From contig JAHDND010000205.1 of the NCBI GenBank assembly GCA_018435665.1, positions 1 through 43,957 on the forward strand: 43,957 nt of DNA. The letters run 5' to 3'. Below the pieces are notes generated by a model, which saw nothing but the letters and a program-made list of their open reading frames with translations, was not told the origin of the DNA and made no database searches. Each line of letters begins with the position of its first letter. Within the stretch, counting starts at the first letter, position 1. Origin of the DNA: Candidatus Thiosymbion sp. (lineage in GTDB: Bacteria > Pseudomonadota > Gammaproteobacteria > Chromatiales > Chromatiaceae). Both the position numbers and the translations under genes were made by a program. Of this stretch, positions 25,021 through 34,227 are shown in pieces.

Positions 25021-26343
25021 ATGGCAACGATCAAACTCGATCATGTCTCGGTGTCATTTCCAGTCTATGCCTCCGCAACCCGCTCAATCAAAAACCGCCT
25101 GATGCACAGCGCCACCGGCGGCCAAATACATACAGGATCCGGGACCAACAGGATCACGGTGGTGGAAGCCTTACAGGATATCAATCTCGATTTAAAAACT
25201 GGCGATCGGATCGGACTTGTCGGCCACAATGGAGCAGGAAAAACGACTCTATTAAGGGTTTTGGCCAATATTTATGAACCTAACGAGGGTAGTGTGTCCA
25301 TTATTGGAAAAACCGCACCCCTATTTGATATACGTCTCGGTATGGATCCGGAAAGCACGGGATATGAGAACATTTTGCTGCGTGGGCTTTATCTAGGTTT
25401 GACCCGCAAGCAAATCAGCGCGCACATTGACGATATCGCCGATTTCACCGAGCTGGGAGATTTCCTCGACTTACCCATTCGTACTTATTCCGCGGGCATG
25501 CAGATGCGACTCGCCTTCGCGATCTCGACGGCAGTACCACCCGATATCCTACTCCTTGACGAGGGTATTGGGGCTGGTGATGCATCCTTCCTACAAAAAG
25601 CCAGTGAACGCTTAAGGGCGTTTACCGAGCAAGTTTCCATCATCGTCCTTTCGTCTCATTCCGAGTTCCTGATCAGGCAAATGTGCAACAATGCCTTGCT
25701 GATGGAGCACGGTCGAGTTATTGGATCTGGAGCAACGGAGGATGTACTTGAGGAGTACCGTCTGTTATTAAACCTAGGCGGCGAGCGGGCTGGGCCCGTC
25801 GTCAATTCCCCTAGCCAACTAGCTGAGAATACCAACACAGCCCCTCGATTTGCTGATCCATTGAGTGGCTTTACCACAGAGAATTCCGCTCGCTGGGCAA
25901 AAAAAACGGCTTCTCTCTTAAAGAAAAAGCGCTGGAATGAAGTAAATCTTGAGCGACTCATCTTTGAGCTTGAGCAACTTGCAACCCAGCCATCACCCTC
26001 ACTGGGAGAAGCGACCTTCCCATCTGGTTCCTCCTTTGACGTAAGTGAACTTGTTAAAGATCTTGTTAAAAATCTTTTTCTTTGGCATTTCATAAGCGAA
26101 GAGCGAACGATAGTGAATCGAGAAATAATTAACCGGACCAGGGATATGCTTTTGTTAGCTATCGACTCAGATCCTTCTTTATATGATTCAATTTCTAATA
26201 CATTGAATGATGCTTACCCCATTCAATTGGATGCGGCCGCGCATTCTGCTGATATAGACCCAACGAACTTCCCACGTGAATGCCCTATCGATATTCATAA
26301 ATTTCTAAATAAAGAATGGTTTCCCGGGACTCAAAACCAATGA
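25021..26343 (+). CDS. wzt: Polysaccharide export ATPase (Wzt-like) with C-terminal DUF29-like domain
   Basis: ATPase subunit of the exporter, 440 residues. Walker A GHNGAGKT is at 68-75, signature YSAGM at 156-160, Walker B with D180-E181, and the switch His in SSHSEF. The ATPase part ends near residue 252, where Wzt proteins carry a beta-sandwich that binds the glycan. Here a linker leads to residues 289-436, which I read as a DUF29 domain: RWAKKTASLLKKKRWNEVNL, a helix with NLFLWHF, and the closing FPRECP...FLNKEWFP block. DUF29 is a helical domain of unknown function, normally a stand-alone protein. The DNA becomes AT-richer in this tail. The start at 25021 removes nine non-family codons that would overlap wzm. 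Confidence 0.92.
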   Translation: MATIKLDHVSVSFPVYASATRSIKNRLMHSATGGQIHTGSGTNRITVVEALQDINLDLKTGDRIGLVGHNGAGKTTLLRVLANIYEPNEGSVSIIGKTAPLFDIRLGMDPESTGYENILLRGLYLGLTRKQISAHIDDIADFTELGDFLDLPIRTYSAGMQMRLAFAISTAVPPDILLLDEGIGAGDASFLQKASERLRAFTEQVSIIVLSSHSEFLIRQMCNNALLMEHGRVIGSGATEDVLEEYRLLLNLGGERAGPVVNSPSQLAENTNTAPRFADPLSGFTTENSARWAKKTASLLKKKRWNEVNLERLIFELEQLATQPSPSLGEATFPSGSSFDVSELVKDLVKNLFLWHFISEERTIVNREIINRTRDMLLLAIDSDPSLYDSISNTLNDAYPIQLDAAAHSADIDPTNFPRECPIDIHKFLNKEWFPGTQNQ

Positions 26344-26358
26344 ATGCAATTCATGATC

Positions 26359-26377
26359 CTGGTGTCAATATCACCAG
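26359..26377 (+). other. Small hairpin after wzt
   Basis: CTGGTG and CACCAG pair as a six-base stem around a seven-base loop, 16 bases after the wzt stop, with no T-run. It might weaken read-through or protect the mRNA end. The rest of the 136-base gap to the next gene shows nothing definite. Confidence 0.3.
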
Positions 26378-26479
26378 CATATCTACAGCCATTGACCAGC
26401 ATGTCAGATAATGATTTCCGCTTAATTTTAGAATCAGGCGTTAAGAAATTTATAACCACATGATTACCGAGATCTTAAA

Positions 26480-26827
26480 ATGTCGATGATGGTATTTCTA
26501 GGTATTCTTTTGTGCGTTGCTGGAATGACAGCAGGTCAGATATTATTTAAAATGGCTGCATCCCAATGGGTGAGCAATGGAAATATAATTGTAGGCCTTA
26601 TTACAAATAAGGCATTGATGGTTGCCGTCCTTATTTACGGATTAACAACCATACTTTGGGTTTTCTTGTTGCGCTTCGTGGATCTTAGTAAGGCCTACCC
26701 CATTATGGCTATTAATTTCGTTCTCGTACCTATCGCCGCTAGCTACTTGTACCAAGAACAAATAAAAATGGAATATTGGGTTGGAATCAGCTTGATTATA
26801 ATTGGGATTGTGATATGCAGTCGATAA
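26480..26827 (+). CDS. Small EamA/SMR-like membrane protein, possible lipid-sugar flippase
   Basis: A 115-residue protein with four predicted membrane helices, the size and layout of small multidrug resistance and ArnE/ArnF-type proteins. The first helix carries GQILFKMA and the last part reads LYQEQIKMEYWVGISLIIIG, typical of the EamA/DMT superfamily. In glycan loci such proteins are proposed to flip undecaprenyl-linked sugars. It overlaps the following GT2 gene by 13 bases, which ties it to lipid-linked sugar supply rather than drug efflux. AT-rich. Confidence 0.8.
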   Translation: MSMMVFLGILLCVAGMTAGQILFKMAASQWVSNGNIIVGLITNKALMVAVLIYGLTTILWVFLLRFVDLSKAYPIMAINFVLVPIAASYLYQEQIKMEYWVGISLIIIGIVICSR

Positions 26828-27567
26828 TGAGAGTTCCTGATGGGATTCGGTGCTTGCTCATCATACCTTGTTATAACGAGGAAGGCTCAATAACGCGTCT
26901 TCTAAATGAAATCCACGAACTTGATGCTGGATTTGACACGCTTGTAGTTGATGACGCGTCAACAGATCAAACTTATCATCAAGCAGTAGCCTACTCACCA
27001 GTGGTTCGTCATCTCTCCAATCTCGGTATCGGTGGCGCAGTCCAGACTGGAATCAAATTCGCCTACCGAAATGGATATGATTATTGCGCACAAATGGATG
27101 GCGATGGTCAGCATCCCCCTTCCGAATACCTGAAATTGATCACAGTCGCCATCAACGAACATCCTGATATCATCATTGGGTCAAGATACGCGGGTTTAAC
27201 ATCCTTTAAATCCACTCTCATGCGACGACTGGGGAGCAGCTTGATTAGTAAAGCTCTTTCTATTGTTCATAACAAAGTTCGCGTCACTGATCCTACTAGT
27301 GGGATGCGCTTGATAAATCGTCGCGCAATGGCTTTTTTTTCTTGCCACTATCCCGCCGATTATCCGGAACCAATATCACTCGCATGGGCCTTTAAAATCG
27401 ACATGAAGGTTGCTGAGATTCCTGCTTATATGCGTCATCGCACGACTGGAGTTAGTTCTTTAAAGGGGGTCAGGAAGAGCTTTAACTACATGCTTAGAGT
27501 GATCGGATATTTACTGATCTCAATTTTTCAAAAGAACAATTTTTCATTGCCAAACAGCAATAATTGA
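26815..27567 (+). CDS. GT2 glycosyltransferase, DPM1/GtrB-like
   Basis: A 250-residue GT2 protein of the dolichyl/polyprenyl-phosphate sugar synthase type. CLLIIPCYNEE at residues 13-23 is the nucleotide-binding strand, VVDDASTD follows, and the metal site is QMDGDGQHPP with D95 and D97. The TSGMRLINRRAM segment is characteristic of polyprenyl-phosphate transferases. Unlike GtrB it has no long C-terminal membrane pair, only one hydrophobic stretch near the end (YLLISIF). It likely loads a sugar onto undecaprenyl phosphate. The start at 26815 overlaps the preceding gene; ATG 26827, sharing TAATG with that stop, is equally possible. Confidence 0.85.
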   Translation: MQSIMRVPDGIRCLLIIPCYNEEGSITRLLNEIHELDAGFDTLVVDDASTDQTYHQAVAYSPVVRHLSNLGIGGAVQTGIKFAYRNGYDYCAQMDGDGQHPPSEYLKLITVAINEHPDIIIGSRYAGLTSFKSTLMRRLGSSLISKALSIVHNKVRVTDPTSGMRLINRRAMAFFSCHYPADYPEPISLAWAFKIDMKVAEIPAYMRHRTTGVSSLKGVRKSFNYMLRVIGYLLISIFQKNNFSLPNSNN

Positions 27568-27667
27568 AATAATTGTAAGCTTTATGCCCGATTGGAAATT
27601 TAAAATTATTTGCAACCTCTGTAGCCGATAATAGGCATTTAATAATTTATCGAAGCACGGTAAGTCT

Positions 27668-28087
27668 ATGTCGACACTTACAACCTCACCCAGTTGGCAA
27701 AGTATCATTATACTTGCTGGATTTACAAGCATTTATATAACTTACATTGTAAAAAAACTGTTGGCAGCAAAAATCGACCTATTCGATTTCTTAATGCTTT
27801 CAACTGTTGCACTTCTACCATCGGCGTTTATATTTTTCCCAAAACTCGGTTTCAAGCTGGCCGTGCTGACCGGCATCAGTGTTCCCTACATTCTGCTTTT
27901 TAGTGCTTTATTTTTAATCCTATTTATAATTTGCCACCAACTCATTGTTACGTGTCATAAGTTAGAACGCGAGAACCGCCTGCTCATTCAGGAAATAAGC
28001 CTACTTAAAAACCATATAGATATCCATGCCGCTAAACCCCTCGGCCAGTTATTGGAAATAAACAACAAAAATGAAAATAGAAACTAA
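27668..28087 (+). CDS. DUF2304-family membrane protein
   Basis: A 139-residue protein with an N-terminal helix, two further membrane helices and a charged C-terminal coiled coil (residues about 98-118). The pattern matches DUF2304, small proteins often found beside a GT2 and a polytopic transferase in O-antigen loci; their function is unknown. It overlaps the next gene by 17 bases. It lies 100 bases after the GT2 gene; that gap is AT-rich and shows no clear signal. Confidence 0.72.
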   Translation: MSTLTTSPSWQSIIILAGFTSIYITYIVKKLLAAKIDLFDFLMLSTVALLPSAFIFFPKLGFKLAVLTGISVPYILLFSALFLILFIICHQLIVTCHKLERENRLLIQEISLLKNHIDIHAAKPLGQLLEINNKNENRN

Positions 28088-29819
28088 ATTAGTTGCTCTA
28101 TTATTTATACTTTTTATTTCAATCCCATTTGTTCGAACTTTTACTTTGCCTGCTCCCATCTATACACCAGATGAGTATGCTTATTGGCGTCATGCCATAA
28201 ATATGCAATATTCAGATCAGGCCATTATAGATCTTGACTCGCGCGATCCATTGCTGCAGAAGGTCAATAATTTCCTGTATCAGACTGTTATCTATCACCT
28301 TTTATCATTCACCCGAGGTAATCTCACCGCAATTGGAATTGTTCAATGGTTCGCATGGATAACAATATTATTCTTAATTTATGACATAAGCAAAAATATT
28401 TTTTTTAACTATTGGAGATATGCCCCTATAATTTTGGCTTCAATGATGCCATTTTCAAATTATACCAGATCAATCATGCCCGAAATATTTCTTGGCATGG
28501 GGTTCTGGATCGCAAGTTGGTTAATAATCAAGCTAACAAGCAATCATAAATATTCGGTTCATCTGAGTATTCTTTTGGGTGCAATTTGCTCCATTTGGAT
28601 ATTCATCAAGATACATTCTTTAGCATTTGCTGCAGCAGCAGCATTTACAGTAATCGCTCTTCCGTTTATACAGCATGGTAGTTTACTCAGGAAAGAAAAA
28701 GTTAAATATAGCCTGATTAATATTTTTTCATTCGCGACCACTTTCACATTTATACGATGGTTCATCCTTATTTGTTATAGCAATAAGATTCCGAATCAGG
28801 AAACAAGTGGAGCAGTTGGTTCATTCTACTTGGGGATATTTAATAAAAATATTGAAATTACTGAGTTTATTTACCAAACTTTATTTTATATCGCTTTACA
28901 TGTCAACCTTCTTCTCGTTTTTTTCTCGGCTGGAATTATCTACTCAATTTTGCTGGTCAGTAATTTAACAAAATCCATATTGACCAATAGACATCATTCA
29001 AACCTTGTCTCCATTTCTCCAAACACTAAAATACTCATTTTATTTTGGATTTTAAATCTAATATTTCATTTATTAATGATTGCGATTTTTTCCACATTTA
29101 CAGGAATCGACAATCCGTTTGAATATGGAAGAATTCATGAAAGGTATTATTGGTATGCAATCCCTGCATTAATAATAATTACAACGATAAGCTTAAATTA
29201 TAGGGCAAAAATGTTTATTTTTCTTTCGTTTTTACTGACAATCGCATCCTTGGCCTTATTTTTCTTAGTAACCGTAAAATATGCCTCTATTTACCCTTGG
29301 GATGCTCCTGATTTTTTTGGTCTGTATCAAAAAACTAGCAACTGGGAATATATTCCGCCGGCCCCATTACTTCCATATTTGATTGGTTTATTTGTTATTG
29401 CATACTCTTTTTCCTTATTTTCAAATTCGCGCGTTTCATTCATAGCCTATTTCGCGCAGATGTCAGCATTATTTTTTGCTTCTTATATAGCCGCATCCCC
29501 TTGGCAGTATGAAACTTCGAAAAATTCATTCAATTTGTATTCCGAGGGACGCGCAGCGAGCAACACCATCAATCCTGCCGCCAAAGTACTGATAGTTTCC
29601 AATGAAAGATACGGACCTACTTCTAATTTTATGATGGGATTTACACAACCACCTTATTTTATATTAACCGAACAAAAAACTATTATTGATTTCGATCCTT
29701 TAAATAAATTTGATCTTGTGGCAATCAGTAAGGATATATCATATATTGGAACGATATACGAGAAGCTCCCCGCCGAACTATCAAATTTCATCTTATACAC
29801 TCCAGTTATAAAGCCATGA
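28071..29819 (+). CDS. Polytopic membrane protein, probable GT-C glycosyltransferase
   Basis: A 582-residue protein with about ten or more membrane helices. The first outside loop carries an acidic pair D34-E35 in TPDEYAYW, the position where GT-C enzymes (PMT, ArnT and relatives) keep their catalytic Asp/Glu. A second conserved-looking spot is SIMPEIFLG. The C-terminal part is soluble and would lie outside. I infer that it transfers a sugar from a lipid carrier to glycan on the periplasmic side, served by the flippase-like protein and GT2 upstream. The gene is strikingly AT-rich, unlike the surrounding GC-rich genes, which suggests transfer. Confidence 0.72.
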   Translation: MKIETKLVALLFILFISIPFVRTFTLPAPIYTPDEYAYWRHAINMQYSDQAIIDLDSRDPLLQKVNNFLYQTVIYHLLSFTRGNLTAIGIVQWFAWITILFLIYDISKNIFFNYWRYAPIILASMMPFSNYTRSIMPEIFLGMGFWIASWLIIKLTSNHKYSVHLSILLGAICSIWIFIKIHSLAFAAAAAFTVIALPFIQHGSLLRKEKVKYSLINIFSFATTFTFIRWFILICYSNKIPNQETSGAVGSFYLGIFNKNIEITEFIYQTLFYIALHVNLLLVFFSAGIIYSILLVSNLTKSILTNRHHSNLVSISPNTKILILFWILNLIFHLLMIAIFSTFTGIDNPFEYGRIHERYYWYAIPALIIITTISLNYRAKMFIFLSFLLTIASLALFFLVTVKYASIYPWDAPDFFGLYQKTSNWEYIPPAPLLPYLIGLFVIAYSFSLFSNSRVSFIAYFAQMSALFFASYIAASPWQYETSKNSFNLYSEGRAASNTINPAAKVLIVSNERYGPTSNFMMGFTQPPYFILTEQKTIIDFDPLNKFDLVAISKDISYIGTIYEKLPAELSNFILYTPVIKP

Positions 29820-29867
29820 TATAACGTTATTCGGCAGGAATTTTGGAAATTTTTGGTTGGATTTAAT

Positions 29868-30872
29868 TCATAATTTACGCACTACAAATACTTCCAGATA
29901 TTCACCATCTAGCCCAATACCTCTATCTTTTGTTAGAAAAGTAGTGACCGGCTTCCCAGTCCACTCTTGTAGCAAATATTCAAAATCGTCGCCATAGTCC
30001 CATGTGACTAGGGTTTTTCCATCACCTATTGGATTACCATGATATACCGCTGGCTTATAATACTCAATTCCCGACTCTACAATTGCCGCCCGAGGATAAC
30101 TTTTTATCAATTTTTTATGACGCGGCGCTGTAAAAATATGCACTCCTCCTGGCTTTAATACCCTGATTATTTCCTTAGCCGCATTCTTGGGATTAAAGAC
30201 ATGTTCTAGCACATCCTGTGTAATAAATATATCAAACGTATCGTCATCGAATGTGAGTGACTCCAAATTTTCGCAACGGATTTCATTAAAATCAGAGCCC
30301 AACGGTATGTCTGGGAAATATTGGGAAATCGAATAGTCGCGGCAATACTGGGATAAATGATAATTTGATGGTGATGATTCGTGGATTTTCTTTTCTTCCC
30401 ATCCTGAAAAATATTGATCAAGAATGTACTGTAGGTGACGCTGCCGGGGTATTGAAAAACAGTTGGAACATAGGTAACCATCTCTCAACCAGTTGCCCTG
30501 TATCTCAAAATAAGTCTCCTCTCTGCAACAATGACAATAACCCGCAGTTCTGTCTTTCTTGGAATTCTTAATCGTGTTTCGCAGCCTATCCCGTTCTAGC
30601 GTAAGCACTAACATCTTGTTTGTTAGTCTAAAATTCTCCAGTTCATTTTTAAATAATTCTCTTTCCACGGCAACGACTTCGGCTTTAAGATCTATTTTTT
30701 CTAATTTTATTTCTTCATATTGTGACCTCATTTTATCAAGTTCGTTGTCTTTTTTTTCATATTCCTCTTTCACTTGTAATAATTCCTTGAGGTATTGGTC
30801 GCGACTGGAAACAATTTTTCTTACTTGCGGCAGTTTCATTGCTAATTTTTTTATTGCACTTGAGATATTCAT
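29868..30872 (-). CDS. Methyltransferase with N-terminal coiled coil and zinc-ribbon-like cysteines
   Basis: A 334-residue protein. Residues about 25-105 form a charged coiled coil. A cysteine cluster C113-x-C-C and C135-x-x-C138 then looks like a zinc ribbon. The rest is a class I SAM methyltransferase with the FDDDTFDIFITQDVLEH and RVLKPGGVHIFTAPRH signatures. SAM motif I is degenerate. A GAGGTGA ribosome-binding site stands five to six bases before the ATG at 30872, deciding this start over one 17 codons earlier. The gene faces the plus-strand module, with stops about 50 bases apart. It probably methylates a sugar or a chain end. Confidence 0.8.
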   Translation of the reverse strand: MNISSAIKKLAMKLPQVRKIVSSRDQYLKELLQVKEEYEKKDNELDKMRSQYEEIKLEKIDLKAEVVAVERELFKNELENFRLTNKMLVLTLERDRLRNTIKNSKKDRTAGYCHCCREETYFEIQGNWLRDGYLCSNCFSIPRQRHLQYILDQYFSGWEEKKIHESSPSNYHLSQYCRDYSISQYFPDIPLGSDFNEIRCENLESLTFDDDTFDIFITQDVLEHVFNPKNAAKEIIRVLKPGGVHIFTAPRHKKLIKSYPRAAIVESGIEYYKPAVYHGNPIGDGKTLVTWDYGDDFEYLLQEWTGKPVTTFLTKDRGIGLDGEYLEVFVVRKL

Positions 30873-30957
30873 CAATATCACCTCACGTAATTCAGCCCAC
30901 CGAGAAAACCAAGAGCAAATCATTTAAAGATTTTGGGGAAATAATTTAGTCCAACCA

Positions 30958-31063
30958 TTAAGGAAACGCTGATTAATTCGGGATCCGCTGCGACCGACGT
31001 AACTGAATCAAGGCATTGCTAGGTACTTTTCCCAGAATCCGGGATTAATCAACGTTTCCTTAA
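30958..31063 (+). mobile_element. MITE-like element, copy A
   Basis: A 106-base element with inverted ends: TTAAGGAAACGCTGATTAAT on the left and the near-perfect reverse complement at 31044-31063 on the right. It encodes nothing. A second copy at 38470-38573 shares both ends and a 15-base identical core, GAATCAAGGCATTGC, in the same orientation. This is the form of a non-autonomous miniature transposable element. It lies between the minus-strand methyltransferase and GT2-GT4 genes. Confidence 0.75.
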
Positions 31064-31158
31064 CCCGCTAGATTGATAACCACATTTATCCTGAACTCCA
31101 TCCTGCACCGATTTATTCTTTTTTTGGTATAGACGCCCATCTTAAAACAATTAATTCC

Positions 31159-33231
31159 TCAGTTAATTAGTAAATCATCCAATGCCTGGCGGGCGGCGTT
31201 GAAGCTGAAATGTGTCTCCATGACCCTGATTCCAGATTGCGAGAGATTTTCCCATAATTTCTTATCCTGATATAGCCTGACCACGGCCTTGGCAAAATCC
31301 TCGGCAGTATCCGCAATCAAAACCGATTGGTCATGTTCCAAATGCATGCCCTCCACCGCGACGCTCGTCCCTACCACTGGAACACCATACGCGAGGCTCT
31401 GGTTGATCTTACCCTTGACTCCTGCACCATAACGCATTGGGGCCACCGACAGACGATAGCCCTCCAGGTAAGGATTGAGGTCAGGCACATGGCCGAGAAT
31501 GCGAACATGCTTTGACGCAAGGGAACGGATTTCCGCCGGCGGATCGCCGCCAATGATCGAAATACACAGACCAGGGAGTTCACTAATAACGATGGGGAAA
31601 ATATCACGACAGAACCACAATACCGCATCGCTGTTAGGTGGGTGGGCAAAGGCGCCAATGAAAAAAATGTCGCATCGGTCTGAAAATGGGGTTTTGGACC
31701 CTGGCACGTGGTGAATGTTACTAAGAACGCGAACGTTGGCCCCTGGGGCCAGCCTCGCCAATATATCGCGCTCTACGTGGCTAACGACAAGAGTTGTATC
31801 CGCCTGGGCGATTAGCCCCAGTTCTTCACGCTGCCGGTAGGCGGCCAGACGCCGGGTAGCGGGGTCACCGGTTAATGTCGCTAACCGTTGTTCGCGAAGG
31901 AAATGTAAATCTACCGTATCATAGATCAAGTGCGCATTAGGACAATTCCGTCGCGCTACTTCCATCAATTCAACGGCGGCATCAGCACGACTGAGAATGA
32001 CCACATCGTATTCGCTTCCTTTGAACTTGAGATATTTTGGAATGGATTTGACATAGGGTCGGTAGATAACTTCGACCCCCTGACGTTGTAAATAGGAAAG
32101 ATATGGCTCTGATGCCTCCAAATTCGCAGCGGCAAAGGTGATTTTAAATCCTAATTCTCTGAGCAGGGCAAAGAGGTTGACCAGCCGCAACGAACCGGAT
32201 TCCCTGTCTGGTGTTGGTAAATAAATGTCGACGATAAATGCGCGCCTGCGAATTTGGCGCTCCTTTTGGCGCTCGAGATCTTCACCTCGTTCCCCGTGGC
32301 CTTCTAACTCCTTACCCCAACGCTGGGAAAACTTTTCCCGATTGACCGCCTGGAAGCGCTTCATACCCCTAGGTGAGGTTTCGTCTCTACCCGCGCTTAC
32401 GCCTTCAAAATGCAGCACTCGCGACGAGGGTTGATAATAAATTCGATAGCCCGCGGCGCGGACTCGAAAGGCAAGATCCGTGTCCTCGTAATACCCGGGG
32501 GCGTGAGTAGGGTTAAACCCCCCCATCGTCTCGAACAGATCACGAGGAATGGCCAGGGCGGCTCCTGACACATAGTCCGGTTCGCGCAAATAACTATACT
32601 CAGGGCGATAAGGATCATCCAGATGTCCATAGTTCCAAGCTGAACCATCCCTGAATACGATCCCACCCGCTTCCTGCTGCCTGCCATCGGGATAAATCAG
32701 CCGACTTCCCACAAGGCCGGGATTTGGTTGGTGCTCGAAGGTCCATATTAAGGCATCAAGCCACCCCGATTGTACCTGGGTATCGTTATTTAAGAACACC
32801 AAATAATCGCCGATAGCTAATGACGCGCCACGATTGCATGAGTGGATAAAGCCTAAATTCCGGTCATTGCGTACTAATCTGATATTGCCATATTCCCGAA
32901 GGTGGACCGCCGTGTCGCTTGTCGGATCATCGTCAATTACAATCACCTCAAAAGATGTTTGATCCTCACATTTGCTGAGGGCTGCTAAACAAAAATGGGT
33001 GTAGATATATTTACCAAAGGTTGGAATAATGATGGATACCCTGGGTTTACTTACTGGTGCGGAAAATGCAATGGGACAAAAGTGGTCCGACATGGGAATG
33101 AATTTTGGCTTTTGGGGCCTGAATGCTACGACCCGTATTCGTCGATGAACCTTCCTCAGCAGCACCCGTGGGCCTTCGGTGCGTAACACATGGAGAGCCA
33201 ACAAAGCCAAACGGAGAAAAGAACTACTCAT
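31159..33231 (-). CDS. GT2-GT4 fusion glycosyltransferase
   Basis: A 690-residue two-domain transferase. The GT2 domain begins RVSIIIPTFGKY and has the metal motif LNNDTQ and the acceptor segment PGYYEDTDLAFRVRAAG, the same GT2 subgroup as in the plus-strand giant gene. The second half is GT4-like, starting FIVDIYLPTPDRESGSLR and ending with a nucleotide-sugar segment around MRYGAGVKGKINQSLAYG. ATG 33231 was chosen because MSSSFLRLALLAL is more family-like than the twelve codons following a GTG at 33270; neither has a strong ribosome-binding site. It is downstream of the GT2 gene at 33302 on the same strand and likely cotranscribed. Confidence 0.87.
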   Translation of the reverse strand: MSSSFLRLALLALHVLRTEGPRVLLRKVHRRIRVVAFRPQKPKFIPMSDHFCPIAFSAPVSKPRVSIIIPTFGKYIYTHFCLAALSKCEDQTSFEVIVIDDDPTSDTAVHLREYGNIRLVRNDRNLGFIHSCNRGASLAIGDYLVFLNNDTQVQSGWLDALIWTFEHQPNPGLVGSRLIYPDGRQQEAGGIVFRDGSAWNYGHLDDPYRPEYSYLREPDYVSGAALAIPRDLFETMGGFNPTHAPGYYEDTDLAFRVRAAGYRIYYQPSSRVLHFEGVSAGRDETSPRGMKRFQAVNREKFSQRWGKELEGHGERGEDLERQKERQIRRRAFIVDIYLPTPDRESGSLRLVNLFALLRELGFKITFAAANLEASEPYLSYLQRQGVEVIYRPYVKSIPKYLKFKGSEYDVVILSRADAAVELMEVARRNCPNAHLIYDTVDLHFLREQRLATLTGDPATRRLAAYRQREELGLIAQADTTLVVSHVERDILARLAPGANVRVLSNIHHVPGSKTPFSDRCDIFFIGAFAHPPNSDAVLWFCRDIFPIVISELPGLCISIIGGDPPAEIRSLASKHVRILGHVPDLNPYLEGYRLSVAPMRYGAGVKGKINQSLAYGVPVVGTSVAVEGMHLEHDQSVLIADTAEDFAKAVVRLYQDKKLWENLSQSGIRVMETHFSFNAARQALDDLLIN

Positions 33232-33301
33232 GACGCTCGACCGTGATGGGTCCCAAAATAAAAACTTCACTTTTTTCGGTATTGAAAATTAATAATTAAA
33301 A

Positions 33302-34162
33302 CTATTTTGCAAACATTTTTTTAGTATAGAAAAATCTTATGCGTGTCAGCGCCTGCGTCCCGAAAATTAATGAAATCATCTTCCCCGCATAGGTAAAAGT
33401 GCAGCTTCTTATAAATAGCATCACAAAAACAGCGAACTCGCGACTTAGGGCTCCGTAAAAACTCATATTAATTCTCATTACCTCCATCAGACTCGCGCAT
33501 GGATTCATACCGCTTAGCCCCGTATTACGATAGTTCACCAAGGCGCGATCGATATAAATAAATGGGATTTTGCTTTTCATGGCTCTCAGCACGAATTCGT
33601 AATCGCCCGCGATGCGATAGGAGGTATCATATTGCCCTATGCGCTGATGTATCTGCCGGGGTACAAACATGGCTTGGTGCTTAAAAGACATCCCCCGCCA
33701 AAGTTCAAGCTTGCCAACTGACAGATAGCGCAGATCCAAATCCTCCTGCAAAATGTGACTGTTTCCATAAAAGATTCCGGGCTCGCCAGCGTAAGCAAAT
33801 GCGTTCGCCACCAGCAGCAATGCATCGGGCTCATAATAATCGTCCGCGCTCAGCAAGCCTATTACGTCACCCTTAACCAGCGAGAGACCCTTATTTAATG
33901 CGTCATAAATCCCCTTGTCAGGTTCGGCAATCCAGTAATCGATGAATTCATCGTACCGTTTGATGATCTCAAGCGATTCGTCGAATGAGCCTCCGTCTAT
34001 GATCACATATTCAATATTGGAGTAGCTTTGGCCCAGGATGCTGTTTATAGCTTGCTCAAGATGGGGGGCGCCATTGTATACGACGGTGATGATCGAAATC
34101 AGCGGCAATCCAGGGGATGCGCATTTCTGAACACCTCGTGTTCTTAAGCCACCTTCAGTCAC
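33302..34162 (-). CDS. GT2-family glycosyltransferase (WcaA-like)
   Basis: A 286-residue GT2 protein. It begins LISIITVVYNGAPHLEQAI, followed by YVIIDGGSFDES, the metal site LLSADDYYEP, and a late GDYEFVLRAM segment typical of colanic-acid and O-antigen GT2 enzymes. The start appears to be GTG at 34162, with a weak AGGCTGAG upstream. It is the first gene of the minus-strand group and is divergent from the oxidoreductase gene at 34276. Confidence 0.85.
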   Translation of the reverse strand: MTEGGLRTRGVQKCASPGLPLISIITVVYNGAPHLEQAINSILGQSYSNIEYVIIDGGSFDESLEIIKRYDEFIDYWIAEPDKGIYDALNKGLSLVKGDVIGLLSADDYYEPDALLLVANAFAYAGEPGIFYGNSHILQEDLDLRYLSVGKLELWRGMSFKHQAMFVPRQIHQRIGQYDTSYRIAGDYEFVLRAMKSKIPFIYIDRALVNYRNTGLSGMNPCASLMEVMRINMSFYGALSREFAVFVMLFIRSCTFTYAGKMISLIFGTQALTRIRFFYTKKMFAK

Positions 34163-34227
34163 AATAACTCAGCCTTTAAGTTGTTATCGAACCACGCTAA
34201 AAAAACGCCTGAAGCGCCGAAATTCAG

